From: Verrucomicrobiota bacterium
GTDB lineage: Bacteria > Verrucomicrobiota > Verrucomicrobiia > Limisphaerales > Fontisphaeraceae
NCBI GenBank assembly: GCA_037139415.1
Contig: JBAXGN010000034.1
Span: 1-49,160 of the forward strand
Length of the DNA: 49,160 nt
Reading direction: 5' to 3'
In this document: positions 24,368 to 33,602 of the stretch, in pieces
Position numbering within the stretch: the first letter of the stretch is position 1
Layout of the letters: the number at the start of each line of letters is the position of its first letter
Position numbers and translations under genes: made by a program
The notes under the pieces: model-generated
Databases searched by the model: none
The model's input: only the letters and a program-made list of their open reading frames with translations
Told to the model about the DNA's origin: nothing

Positions 24368-25200
24368 AGATAAGCGCTTACATTCCCTGCTTTAACAGAG
24401 TCGCATGCATTGAGCAGGCGGTGACAAGCCTGCAAAACCAGTCAATTCAACCGGATGAAATACTGGTGGTGGATGACGGCTCAACCGATGGGTCTGCCGA
24501 GGTTGCAATCGCCAAAGGGGCGCGGGTTCTACGGCTGGAGAAAAATCTTGGACGAGGCGCCGCTCGTGCAGCGGCCATGACGATGGCTCAGCATGAGTTG
24601 GTTTTGTGTTGTGACGTCAGTACAACGCTGGACCATAACTTTGTTAAGCATGCATTGCCTTGGTTTGCGCATGATAACGTGGCGGGAGTGTACGGCATCG
24701 TCACCCAACCTACCGCTAGAAACTTGGCGGAACGCTGGCGCGGGCGGCATCTGTTCCAAGTGGGCGTAAACGCAGAGGTGCGCCATGGCGCACTGCTCGC
24801 CTCAGGTGGTGCCATGGTGCGAGCATCGGCGGTTCGGCAGGTGGGGAACTATGATCATCGCCTGCGGCATTCAGAAGATGCGGAATTAGGTAGGCGGTTA
24901 CTAAAGGCTGGGTATGACGTGGTGCAGGACCCGAAATTAAAGATCATGTCCCTCGGTCACAATACGTTGGGACAAGTATTGGAACGTTATTGGCGGTGGT
25001 ACGCTGGAGAGGCGGAAACGGCCAGTTATCAGGAATATTTCAAGAATATTGTTTTTGCTTTCAAAGTCATGGCAATGGCGGATTTGCGCGACCGTGATTT
25101 ATTAAGCGTGCCCGTTAGCCTTTTTTGTCCGCACTACCGGTTTTGGCGCTCGTGGTGGCGTTGTCACTGCCGGCGTGGGAAAACGCTGCTGGCGTTATGA
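24352..25200 (+). CDS. Glycosyltransferase family 2
   Basis: A 282-residue GT-A enzyme. It begins KISAYIPCFNRVACIEQAV with the GT2 strand, then ILVVDDGSTDGSAEVAIAKGARVLRLEKNLGRGAARAAAM, and a metal-site region that reads CCDVSTTLD instead of the usual DaDD, so the metal motif is degenerate. ALLASGGAMVRASAVRQVGNYDHRLRHSEDAELGRRLL is the expected acceptor-side ED motif. The start is taken as GTG at 24352; no ATG lies near the start of the domain. It overlaps the previous gene by 16 bases and the next by ATGA. Confidence 0.85.
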   Translation: MCNRLKISAYIPCFNRVACIEQAVTSLQNQSIQPDEILVVDDGSTDGSAEVAIAKGARVLRLEKNLGRGAARAAAMTMAQHELVLCCDVSTTLDHNFVKHALPWFAHDNVAGVYGIVTQPTARNLAERWRGRHLFQVGVNAEVRHGALLASGGAMVRASAVRQVGNYDHRLRHSEDAELGRRLLKAGYDVVQDPKLKIMSLGHNTLGQVLERYWRWYAGEAETASYQEYFKNIVFAFKVMAMADLRDRDLLSVPVSLFCPHYRFWRSWWRCHCRRGKTLLAL

Positions 25201-26114
25201 GCAAAATGGCAAATGCCCCTTTTATTTCGGTGGTGATACCCACTTGTCATCGCAACGACCTATTGGCGCGCTGTTTGGCCCTTTTGCATCCGGATGTTCT
25301 AAATCTGGCTTCCGAAGAATATGAAGTCATCGTCACGGATGACGGTGTGAATACCACGGCGGAACGCTTGTTGGGGGATCAGTTTCCTTACGTGCACTGG
25401 ACGGCCGGACCGAAGCGTGGGCCGGCGGCGAACCGCAATCATGGGGCGCAAATGGCGCAGGGCGAGTGGGTCGCCTTTCTGGATGATGATTGCATTCCGT
25501 CGCCAGGCTGGTTGCCCGCCTTGATCAGTCGAGCGCGAGGGAATTCGGTGGATGTTATTGAGGGGCGTACGGTGATTCCCAACAAGCAAGACCGGCCTTT
25601 GACTCATGCCGTGGAAAATCATTCGGGCGGGGTTTTTTGGAGTTGTAATCTCGCTGTTAAACGCACGTTTTTCCACCAGATTGGCGGATTTGATGAAGAT
25701 TTTTTGGAAGCCGGAGGAGAAGATATGGAATTTGGCGCACGAATTAAGCGCAGTGGTTCGATTATCTTTTGCGCTGATGCCGTGGTAAATCATCCGCAAT
25801 ACCCTATTGGTTTGAGGCGCTTGTTAAAAAGCGTGATGCATTCTCGGTGGATCATTTTGTACCAGTTGAAGACCAAGGAGGGGCTGGACCCCGCCTGGCC
25901 GCTGCACCGATGTCTGGCACGAAGTTTGGGTACGGCACTATTGGACCACATGCGCACGACGAAACAGTTTTCGATGGGATTGACACAAGCCGCATGGAAA
26001 ACGCAGGTGTTCTACGAAATGTGGAAATGGTTGGTTTTCATTCCTGTACTGGGGGTTAAATTATTCTGGCTGTGGCGTTTTAGAAGAGCAATGCTGGCTC
26101 GTGGTAATCAGTAA
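25197..26114 (+). CDS. Glycosyltransferase family 2
   Basis: A 305-residue GT-A enzyme whose ATG overlaps the previous TGA. Hallmarks: ISVVIPTCHRNDLLARCL, VIVTDDGVNTTAERLL, RGPAANRNHGAQMAQGEWVAFLDDDCIPSPGW with an intact DDD metal motif, and IGGFDEDFLEAGGEDMEFGARIKRSG with the catalytic-base ED pair. The C-terminus carries one or two hydrophobic helices (WLVFIPVLGVKLFWLW), so it may be membrane-associated. The frame is open further upstream, but that part overlaps the preceding gene and is not domain-like. Confidence 0.9.
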   Translation: MSKMANAPFISVVIPTCHRNDLLARCLALLHPDVLNLASEEYEVIVTDDGVNTTAERLLGDQFPYVHWTAGPKRGPAANRNHGAQMAQGEWVAFLDDDCIPSPGWLPALISRARGNSVDVIEGRTVIPNKQDRPLTHAVENHSGGVFWSCNLAVKRTFFHQIGGFDEDFLEAGGEDMEFGARIKRSGSIIFCADAVVNHPQYPIGLRRLLKSVMHSRWIILYQLKTKEGLDPAWPLHRCLARSLGTALLDHMRTTKQFSMGLTQAAWKTQVFYEMWKWLVFIPVLGVKLFWLWRFRRAMLARGNQ

Positions 26115-26126
26115 TTTTCATTGTAT

Positions 26127-27221
26127 ATGGCGACGAATGAACATCCGATTCAGCGTGTGGCGTTGAGTTACCATCCGACGGAATGGTGGTTTGACCATCT
26201 GGCGAGTGGGTTCGCCAAAAACAATGTGACGGTCGAGCGGTTTGCCGCGCCGTTTCGCAAGGCACCTGGTTTTTCTTGGGATGTATCCCTCCAGGAGCGA
26301 TTGGCTGAGTATCGGGATGACTCCGCACTATACTTAGGTTCACCGACGGTATTATATGGGGACTTGGTGAAACTGGCATGTCCGACTGCCATTTGGCATG
26401 ACTACTTTTCTGAAGAAACGGACGCCGAATATCTGCCGATGGCCCAGTTATTTGACTTGGTATTTCTAACTTCAAAGGACGGTTTGAATAGGATGATTAG
26501 CAAAGGATGCGACAATGTTTTTTGGTTGCCGCATGGGTTTGATGACACGCTGGAATACAATCAGAACCTTGCCAGAATATATCAAGTCGGTTTTGTGGGG
26601 GCGACAAATCTACCGAGCCATGAAAAACGCCGTCGGTTATTGCCAATGCTGGCGGCCAAATATCGGATGAATGAGTACCAAACACCAGTGTTTGGAAATG
26701 AGATGTACCGGGTCTATAATCAGTCAAAAATCGTTGTCAATATTCCCAATCTCAGCAGCTTTAACATGCGAAACTTTGAAGCCATGGCGGCGGGCGCGCT
26801 ACTCCTCACAGAACCGGTCGGGCATGGTATGAGCGAATTATTTCAGGAGGACCGTCATTATGCGGTCTATTCCAGTCCGGAAGAACTGGTGAGTAAAATT
26901 GATTACTTCCTTGCGCACGATCAGGAACGCGAGACGATTGCCCGGAGCGGCCAGGCGGAGGTAGTTGCCCGGCATTCCTACCGCCACCGTGCGGCCGAAG
27001 TGCTGTCCCGCGCCAGCCAAATCCAGGGGCGGCGCTGGCGTTCTCAGAATCCGGATCACCTGGCGAAGTGCTATGCCGTTTTTTACCATCGGCAACAACG
27101 GCTGGATTTGTTGCTGCGCCTGTTGAAAAAGCCCGGGCTGGGGGCGGGGGCCCGGTGGTTTGTTTTACTGCGGTGTCTGCGGGGCGTCTTGGCGGCCCTC
27201 AAGCAACCCGCCCCATGCTGA
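26127..27221 (+). CDS. CgeB-like glycosyltransferase
   Basis: A 364-residue protein with CgeB-like organisation and thus a second member of this group in the locus. YQVGFVGATNLPSHEKRRRLLPML is the central strand-loop, and KIVVNIPNLSSFNMRNFEAMAAGALLLTEP is the conserved C-terminal block with the FNmRnFEamAaGa signature. A GxD-type nucleotide-sugar site is implied but not visible in detail. The ATG at 26127 is preferred over an in-frame TTG at 26121. It ends nine bases before the split methyltransferase. Confidence 0.82.
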   Translation: MATNEHPIQRVALSYHPTEWWFDHLASGFAKNNVTVERFAAPFRKAPGFSWDVSLQERLAEYRDDSALYLGSPTVLYGDLVKLACPTAIWHDYFSEETDAEYLPMAQLFDLVFLTSKDGLNRMISKGCDNVFWLPHGFDDTLEYNQNLARIYQVGFVGATNLPSHEKRRRLLPMLAAKYRMNEYQTPVFGNEMYRVYNQSKIVVNIPNLSSFNMRNFEAMAAGALLLTEPVGHGMSELFQEDRHYAVYSSPEELVSKIDYFLAHDQERETIARSGQAEVVARHSYRHRAAEVLSRASQIQGRRWRSQNPDHLAKCYAVFYHRQQRLDLLLRLLKKPGLGAGARWFVLLRCLRGVLAALKQPAPC

Positions 27222-27230
27222 TTTGCGGTT

Positions 27231-28148
27231 ATGAATAATTCTCAAACTGACCAATCCGATGTGCCTTCCGCCAGTGATCCGCTGGCCGTCTTTTTGAGCG
27301 ATCCTGGGTCTCATCTGGCGGATATCCTTTACCTGAATTTCCGCGTCTATAAAAAGCATTTGCTATGGCAGTTTTTCGAGACGGCTTTGGCTGCGCTCAA
27401 ACCCGGTACCGAACAGGCATTGCATGTAGTGGACGTGGGGGCGTAGATGGGGCATGACGCGCGCTTTTTGCTTCACAAGCTCACCCATGGTTTTGAGCAG
27501 GCGCCACCGTGGAAGCGCACCTGCTTGCACTTGATCGAAGGTGACTCTGATTTGTTGGCCCGCGGCAGGGAGTTTTGGCGTGGCACTGAGGCGAAAATAC
27601 CATTGGACTGGGAATTCATCCAGGCGGCTTTGGTGGAGCCTTTGCCATTGGCCAGTGACTCACAGAATCTGGCTGTCTGTTCGGAAGTGGTGGAGCATCT
27701 GGTTGCACCAGAGAATTTGTTTGCCGAAATTTTTCGCATATTAAAGCCCGGTGGATTTTTGATTTTGACCACGGACAATTCGCCCTCCGCGCTGCAAATG
27801 GTGCGCCGCATTCCGGTGTGGCTGAAAGGGCAATACCGGCAACAATATGCCCGCCCGGACAAGGCGGAGGTAGTGACCGCCGAGGCGTCCATTCGTGGGA
27901 AAGAATATGAAATTTACGGACATATTAACTTAAATCCGACGCGCATTTGGGAACAAATCGCGCGTGGCGTGGGATTCGAGATATTCAGTTTTGGCACCTA
28001 TGAATCGATTCGGCGTGGCGGTGGCAGTAAATCTCCGGGGGCCTTGGCTTTCTATTTTACGATGGGCTTTATCGTTTCCTTACTGCCGCGAAGTCTCGGA
28101 CGGTTTTTTGGTGACACGACGGCCTTATTGTTGCGCAAACCTCAGTGA
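27231..28148 (+). pseudogene. Methyltransferase interrupted by an in-frame amber codon
   Basis: One continuous frame of 305 codons is broken by a TAG at codon 72 (27444-27446). The N-terminal part (27231-27446) ends VVDVGA and the next codon after TAG is ATG, continuing MGHDARFLL: the stop lies inside SAM-binding motif I. The rest has CSEVVEHL (motif II/III-like), LAEIFRILKPGGFLILTTDN and an ordinary end, so it is a class I methyltransferase of the Methyltransf_11/23 type. Options: a true nonsense mutation, a two-part gene with reinitiation at the ATG directly behind the stop (GGGGG precedes), stop-codon readthrough, or a sequence error. Codons downstream are not degraded, suggesting a recent event. 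Confidence 0.75.
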
Positions 28149-28181
28149 GCGATGCGCTATGGGTGATGCAGACGCCAGACC

Positions 28182-29309
28182 ATGAAGCGTAGGTTATATT
28201 CAGAAAAAGAGTGGCTCCCGGTGGGAGTTCCGCATGTTTTTCTGCTGGATGCCTTTTGGGGATGTGATCGTTACGACCCAGAAAATAATTACCGGCAAGT
28301 CACGGCGTCATACTTTCGAGATGCGTCAAGTATTTTCGAGATGGTTGCCACCTTGGCGGAATCTGATGCTGCGTTATTACCGATGGATTGGCATGATACC
28401 ATTTCCAAACCTCAATTAGCCGCACTGGCACAACGTATTTTCACGACAGCTCGTTTGGGCGGCAAGCCGGTTATTGTATTTTTGATTTGTGACGCCCCAA
28501 TCAAGGTGAATTGGCCCCCTCACGCATTGGTGATTCGTATTGCCGTGCATCGGTCATGGCGACAGCCGAATGAGCATATTATTCCTCAGTGGAGCAAGGA
28601 TTATATTCAGGATGAGCAGGGGGGGGTATTGGTCACTCGTGAAAAGGCGCTTTGTCCTGTTGTTGGTTTTTGCGGTTACGCACCTCCTTTGGGCATGCGA
28701 TGGAGCCGGCAGAAGTTAAAGGAAACCTTGCGGCTATTCGCGTACTATGCGGGCTTGGCAAAATGGGCGCCCACCCGTACCGCGCACGCTGCCCGAGTTC
28801 GGGCGCTCTTGGAACTGCGAAAATCTCCGTTGGTGGAATGTAATTTTCTCATCCGCGAACAATCCGCCTTTGCAAATTCGATGGGGGCATTCCTGCCAGG
28901 CGGATCTGTGGAAGCAGCACGCGTGCGGCGGCGGGAGTTTGTCAATAACTTGGTGGCCAGCGATTATGTGCTTTGCTCGCGTGGGTGGGCAAACTGCAAT
29001 ATTCGATTTTATGAAGCGCTCAGTGCCGGACGCATCCCTGTATTGGTAGATACGGATTGCGTGCTTCCATACGAAGGGCTGATTGACTGGGAAAAATATT
29101 GCGTGATTGTGAAAGAATCCGAATTGGCCGACATTGGCCGGCAGGTGTCGGCGTTTCATTCCGGCTTGTCATCGGCTGAGTTTGTTGCCCGTCAAAAGGC
29201 GTGTCACCAACTTTATCATGAATGGCTTGGACCGCAGGGGTTTTTTAGTCATGTTCATTTATTACTGAAGCCATTCAAAGAAAACGGGTTCATTTTTGGA
29301 ACTGAATAA
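28182..29309 (+). CDS. Exostosin-family (GT47-like) glycosyltransferase
   Basis: A protein of 375 residues. The C-terminal segment SDYVLCSRGWANCNIRFYEALSAGRIPVLVDTDCVLPYEGLIDWEKYCVIV fits exostosin proteins, which have an RFyEalsaGcIPVi block and a conserved DW shortly after. Exostosins are GT-B inverting transferases best known from heparan sulfate and plant walls; bacterial relatives occur in capsule clusters. The N-terminal half is divergent. A G8 run lies at 28619-28626, inside codons for QGGV. The region before the ATG shares CCAGACCATGA with the 38-bp repeat near 13944. Confidence 0.8.
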   Translation: MKRRLYSEKEWLPVGVPHVFLLDAFWGCDRYDPENNYRQVTASYFRDASSIFEMVATLAESDAALLPMDWHDTISKPQLAALAQRIFTTARLGGKPVIVFLICDAPIKVNWPPHALVIRIAVHRSWRQPNEHIIPQWSKDYIQDEQGGVLVTREKALCPVVGFCGYAPPLGMRWSRQKLKETLRLFAYYAGLAKWAPTRTAHAARVRALLELRKSPLVECNFLIREQSAFANSMGAFLPGGSVEAARVRRREFVNNLVASDYVLCSRGWANCNIRFYEALSAGRIPVLVDTDCVLPYEGLIDWEKYCVIVKESELADIGRQVSAFHSGLSSAEFVARQKACHQLYHEWLGPQGFFSHVHLLLKPFKENGFIFGTE

Positions 29310-29319
29310 CATCAAACGC

Positions 29320-30213
29320 ATGCCGATCCGCATTAAACACGCTTTCCGCAGGATTTTCACCAGCCCTGAGTATGTGTTGCGCCCTCAAAATGTTCTCCGG
29401 CGGTTGCTGCTGCGCCGCAAGTACCATCAGTTGCAGGTGGCGATTGTGTTGCCGTTTGGGGCTACGATTCTGGTGGAGGAGGGAGATTACATTGGAAATC
29501 ATCTTATCAATACCCGTTGTTATGACCCGGCGTTAAGTGAACTCATTTGGCGGCTGGTTCAGCCGGGGGATGTATGCGTGGATGTGGGGGCAAACATCGG
29601 GTACATCACTCTGCTGATGGCCATGCGGTGCGGACCGCGCGGCCGTTGTGTTAGCTTTGAAGCGGATCCGGTGATCTATGAAAAGCTCAAGCAAAATACT
29701 GCCCGAAATAACCTAGGACAGGTGGTAATCTTGCATAATCTGGCTGCTTCCAACGAAAACAAGTCGCTCTTCTTTCAGTCAGCCAGAGGCTTGAATTGCG
29801 GGTTGGGGCATGTGGTTGAAAGCGGGAACGTCGGCGCCGAGGCTGGCTCTCTGATTACCATTCAGGCGGTGCCCTTGGACGAACACCTTTCCGCGTATCC
29901 GTTTATTCGAGTGGTGAAGTTGGATGTTGAAGGCCACGAGTATCGGGTGCTGCAAGGCATGGATCGAATGTTGCGTGAGCACCGTGTGGGAAATTTGTTT
30001 TTTGAAAACCACGAACGTGAAACCTCTCCAATTCTGCCACTGCTAACCGGCTTTGGCTATCAAGTTTTTCAGATTGCCAAACGTTTTTCTGGCCCATCGC
30101 TGGGAAAAATCAATGAGCTGTCGGGTTATAATTTGGAACCAAATTATGTTGCCACCTTGTGCCCGGACGCTTTAAGTGCGCTGGCGCACAATAAGGGATG
30201 GCATGTGTTTTGA
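29320..30213 (+). CDS. FkbM family methyltransferase
   Basis: A 297-residue protein. Hallmarks are VCVDVGANIGYITLLMAMRCGPRGRCVSFEADPVIYEKLKQN, the canonical FkbM motif I plus motif II, and FIRVVKLDVEGHEYRVLQGM, the conserved IKlDVEGhE block. It probably O-methylates a sugar hydroxyl. I take the ATG at 29320 as start; a TTG at 29296 in the same frame would overlap the previous gene by 14 bases. It overlaps or abuts the next gene depending on that gene's start. Confidence 0.87.
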   Translation: MPIRIKHAFRRIFTSPEYVLRPQNVLRRLLLRRKYHQLQVAIVLPFGATILVEEGDYIGNHLINTRCYDPALSELIWRLVQPGDVCVDVGANIGYITLLMAMRCGPRGRCVSFEADPVIYEKLKQNTARNNLGQVVILHNLAASNENKSLFFQSARGLNCGLGHVVESGNVGAEAGSLITIQAVPLDEHLSAYPFIRVVKLDVEGHEYRVLQGMDRMLREHRVGNLFFENHERETSPILPLLTGFGYQVFQIAKRFSGPSLGKINELSGYNLEPNYVATLCPDALSALAHNKGWHVF

Positions 30214-30263
30214 ATGGCACATTCCCCTTTAGTGGATGCCCGGCGGTTAGAAGGAATATTGCG

Positions 30264-31421
30264 GTGTTAAAATGGTTGACACACATGTCCGGTTTGTCGT
30301 GGATGTTGGCGCTGCTCGCCGCTGCCTATTTACTCGTGGGATTTTATGGCATGGTTTTTCGCGACCGCGGTGCCTTGGATCTTCGGCTGCGGTGGCTGAG
30401 TCAACAAACGGCTGCGAAGGAGGCAAGTCCTGATGCGATAACGGAAACGATTCAATATCAGCCATATCCTCCATGGGCTTTCTTTAGTGGCCAACTGTTT
30501 GTGCTATCCATGTCTTGGGCCGCTTCCAAAATATATTTTGCCGGTGTAAATTTAGTAGCGTTGCTGAGCTTAGTGTGGTGGCTGATCTTGATTGGCAAGG
30601 GGTACTCCAATGTGGAACGGTGGTTTGTCATTTGTACGGCGTTCGCGGTGGCGGGAATGGCGGTATGCTTGCGATTGGGCCAATACAGCATCATTGTGAC
30701 AGCCTGTTTAGCATGGATGATTTGGCTGTTGGAAAGGAAAAAGGAATTGCTCGCGGGCATCTTGCTCGGGGTCGCCATGATTAAGCCGCATTTGGCCATC
30801 CCGTTTGCATGTATTCCGTTGGTACGGCGCCAATGGCGATGTCTGATGGTAACATTGATTTATCTTGCCGTTGGCACCTTGGTCAGCGGGGTGGATTCAG
30901 GTGAGTCGCTCCTGGAATCTTTCCGAGGGATGAATAACGCTATCCATAAGGATATGCGCATGGGCCTGCTGGACGGACTAAAATGGATTGGGTTGAATCA
31001 TGTTCAAGTGATGGTGATCGGTCTGGTGGTTGGCGGTTCGATTTGTATATGGTTTATTCACAAGTACCAGCATGTGTCGTCATTGACCCTGGCCGCTTTA
31101 TGCGCGGTCACGAGCTTGTTGTGGAGTTATTCCAGGCGGTATGACCAATCATTGCTATTCTTTTTAATGGTGGCAATCGCTTCAAGAGTCCCAAATCCAC
31201 ATGGGCGAAATGCTTGGTTTCCTTTTTTGGTGGTTGGCATTACCGTTTGGACTCCGTTTACCGAGCCGCTTTGGCATGGCTGCTTACCCGTCGTCATTGG
31301 TGCAATCTGGATATTCGGGGTGGCATGGCTGTGCGTCGAAACGTCTGCCCAAGTTGCAGTGAAACAGGCGGATGTGTCTAAATCGGTGGGCCCCACAAAT
31401 TCATCGTTTTGCGATTCTTAA
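30264..31421 (+). CDS. GT87-like integral membrane glycosyltransferase (DUF2029 type)
   Basis: A 385-residue polytopic protein with about nine or ten hydrophobic helices. Typical features of the GT87/PimE-like family are a periplasmic loop with YQPYPPWAFF after the first helix, RLGQYSIIVTACLAWMIW and GILLGVAMIKPHLAIPF. Such enzymes use polyprenyl-phosphate sugars on the outer face of the inner membrane. I prefer the GTG at 30264 because AGAAGGA (30249-30255) sits eight bases upstream; the ATG at 30198 would overlap the previous gene by 16 bases. The C-terminal ~25 residues are hydrophilic. Confidence 0.78.
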   Translation: MLKWLTHMSGLSWMLALLAAAYLLVGFYGMVFRDRGALDLRLRWLSQQTAAKEASPDAITETIQYQPYPPWAFFSGQLFVLSMSWAASKIYFAGVNLVALLSLVWWLILIGKGYSNVERWFVICTAFAVAGMAVCLRLGQYSIIVTACLAWMIWLLERKKELLAGILLGVAMIKPHLAIPFACIPLVRRQWRCLMVTLIYLAVGTLVSGVDSGESLLESFRGMNNAIHKDMRMGLLDGLKWIGLNHVQVMVIGLVVGGSICIWFIHKYQHVSSLTLAALCAVTSLLWSYSRRYDQSLLFFLMVAIASRVPNPHGRNAWFPFLVVGITVWTPFTEPLWHGCLPVVIGAIWIFGVAWLCVETSAQVAVKQADVSKSVGPTNSSFCDS

Positions 31422-31467
31422 GCTCAAGGGAAAACGAAGGTTTTATGGGGTATCATTTTCACCGTTG

Positions 31468-32595
31468 ATGGCTAACCTTGTTCAGATCGTTCCCCGGCTG
31501 CCTCCCAATGTGGACGGGGTGGGGGATTACGCACGGGTATTGGCGGCAAAATTACACGCTGATCATGGATTGGCATCGCGATTTATTGTGGGTGACCCAC
31601 TGTGGCCAGGGGCACCTTCAGATTTTCCTTTCCCGACCGTTGGCGTTCGGCAACGCACAGGGGAAAATTTAGCGCATTTGTTAGGAACGCATGCCCTGGG
31701 CGAGGTGGTTTTACTCCATTATGTGGGCTATGGGTATCACTACCGTGGCATTCCATTCTGGCTGGTTTCAGGACTAAATCGCGCGCAAAACAACGGCCAG
31801 CGGCTGGTCGTTTTTTTTCATGAATTATGGTCGGTCGGACCACCTTGGAGCAGCGTATTTTGGCTTCGCTGGCTGCAATGGTGGCTGGTGCAAAACCTTA
31901 GCCACCGTGCCGACCGATGCCTGACCAGTACGCGGCGCATGGCACTGTGGCTCAAGCTGGACGCACCGGTTATGACGATTCCCAGTTCGGTTGTAACCAC
32001 GGTACGCGGGGCCGGGATAAAGGTTCGCAGCCATCCACCCTGGTCCGTCATGGTTTTTGGATTAACACACACCCGTTTGCGCACCATTCAGGCACATGCC
32101 AATTTCCTGCGTGATTTGAATCAGCGCGGAGCTTTGTTGCGCATTTTGGTGGTTGGACATGCGGCACGGGGCGGCGCGGATCCGAGTGACGACATTCGTT
32201 TCTTGGCCCAACTGGTTTCCCAAGACAAAATTTGCATCCGCGCTTCAGTTGAAGAAAATGAGGTGATTGGCGCGTTTCAGGAGGCATCGTTTTACCTGAC
32301 TTTTTACCCTCCAACTCTGGCAGGGAAGTCTAGTAGCTTTACCACCTCGCTGGCGTGTGGGTGTCCAGCGGTATTCCACCAGGGTGGTGACGCCCGGCCG
32401 CTCACAGCGGGAAAAGAATTTATGGTATGTGACGGTTCGCCATTGGCAGTTGCGCGGTTTATGGAAGAGGCCAGTCAGGGGAAGCTGGCTGCGGTCGGTG
32501 CAGCGGGGCAGGCGTGGTATCGCGAATACGCGGATTGGCCGGTGTTGGTCAATCGCTACGCGCAAATTTTGAATCCATTACTACGCTCCGGATGA
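31468..32595 (+). CDS. Glycosyltransferase, GT4-like
   Basis: A GT-B protein of 375 residues. It begins ANLVQIVPRLPPNVDGVGDYARVLAAKL, the N-terminal glycine loop of GT4 enzymes, and contains LVVFFHELWSVGPPW and a donor-side block with FYLTFYPPTLAGKSSSFTTSLACGCPAVFHQGG. The usual E-x7-E motif is not evident: the position is occupied by AGKSSSFTT, so it may use an altered donor site or be inactive. The ATG at 31468 is preferred because the in-frame region upstream (from GTG/ATG-like codons at 31372) overlaps the previous gene. Confidence 0.78.
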   Translation: MANLVQIVPRLPPNVDGVGDYARVLAAKLHADHGLASRFIVGDPLWPGAPSDFPFPTVGVRQRTGENLAHLLGTHALGEVVLLHYVGYGYHYRGIPFWLVSGLNRAQNNGQRLVVFFHELWSVGPPWSSVFWLRWLQWWLVQNLSHRADRCLTSTRRMALWLKLDAPVMTIPSSVVTTVRGAGIKVRSHPPWSVMVFGLTHTRLRTIQAHANFLRDLNQRGALLRILVVGHAARGGADPSDDIRFLAQLVSQDKICIRASVEENEVIGAFQEASFYLTFYPPTLAGKSSSFTTSLACGCPAVFHQGGDARPLTAGKEFMVCDGSPLAVARFMEEASQGKLAAVGAAGQAWYREYADWPVLVNRYAQILNPLLRSG

Positions 32596-33602
32596 AAATA
32601 CTGATGGCATCCTATGCGTATTATCCCCATGTGGGCGGCATCGAAACGGTTGGGGGGTTGCTGGCGGAGGAGTTTATTCGGCAGGGCCACGAACTTAAAG
32701 TAGTAACCCATGTCGCTGAAACTGGCGGCGATCGCTTGCCCTATGAAGTGCTGCGCCGACCCAATCTGGCGGCGTTTTTGCGAACGGTTGTTTGGTGTGA
32801 AATCCTCTTTCATAATAATATCAGCATGCGATATGTCTGGCCGCTTGCTTTGGTCGCAAGACCGTGGGTGATCGCGCATCATGGGTGGATTTCCCGTTCC
32901 AATGGGCGCGTGGGAGTACGTGATTGGTGGAAGCGTTGGCTTACGCGATTTGCAACCAATGTCTGTATCAGCCAAGCGCTTCCTGATATGTTGCCGGTCG
33001 CTTGCACCGTTATTCCCAATCCATATCAGGCGAGTGTTTTCCGTGTGTTGCCGAATGTTCAGCGGAATCAGGACCTGGTGTTTTTGGGGCGCTTAGTCTC
33101 CGAAAAGGGGGCGGCAATATTGCTGCAGGCGTTGGCAACGATCGCACGGAAGCGAATACGTCCGTCCTTGAGCATTATTGGCGATGGCCCGGAACGCCCG
33201 CTGTTGGAGAGGTTGGCAAATGAATTGGGTTTGCAGAAGCAAGTGAGGTTTTGCGGACAGGTGTATGGTCCAAAACTGGCTGCGCTGTTAAACCAACATC
33301 GGCTCTTGGTGGTGCCTTCTTTATTGAATGAACCATTCGGGTTGGTGGCGATTGAGGGCATTGCTTGTGGGTGTGTGGTTGCGGGTTCGGAAGGGGGCGG
33401 CTTAAAAGATGCCATTGGGCCATGTGGCATGACGTTCGCCAATGGCGATGTCACGGCATTGGCCAGCGTGCTGCAAACGCTTTTACAGCACACGGCCAAT
33501 ACCGCTAAATTTCTTGAAGCGGGCGAATTGCACCTAAGAAAGCATCGGCCAGATGTGGTGGCCGCGCAATATCTTGAGGTGTTTAAAGCCGCGATACGGT
33601 AA
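32592..33602 (+). CDS. Glycosyltransferase, GT4 family
   Basis: A 336-residue retaining GT-B enzyme. N-terminal KILMASYAYYPHVGGIETVGGLLAEEF is a textbook GT4 opening; the donor domain has DLVFLGRLVSEKGAAILLQAL, SIIGDGPERPLLERL and VVPSLLNEPFGLVAIEGIACGCVVAGSEGGG with the E-x7-E motif. The ATG overlaps the previous TGA (ATGA), and the stop is adjacent to the next ATG (TAA-ATG), so three glycosyltransferase genes form a coupled block. Confidence 0.92.
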   Translation: MKILMASYAYYPHVGGIETVGGLLAEEFIRQGHELKVVTHVAETGGDRLPYEVLRRPNLAAFLRTVVWCEILFHNNISMRYVWPLALVARPWVIAHHGWISRSNGRVGVRDWWKRWLTRFATNVCISQALPDMLPVACTVIPNPYQASVFRVLPNVQRNQDLVFLGRLVSEKGAAILLQALATIARKRIRPSLSIIGDGPERPLLERLANELGLQKQVRFCGQVYGPKLAALLNQHRLLVVPSLLNEPFGLVAIEGIACGCVVAGSEGGGLKDAIGPCGMTFANGDVTALASVLQTLLQHTANTAKFLEAGELHLRKHRPDVVAAQYLEVFKAAIR

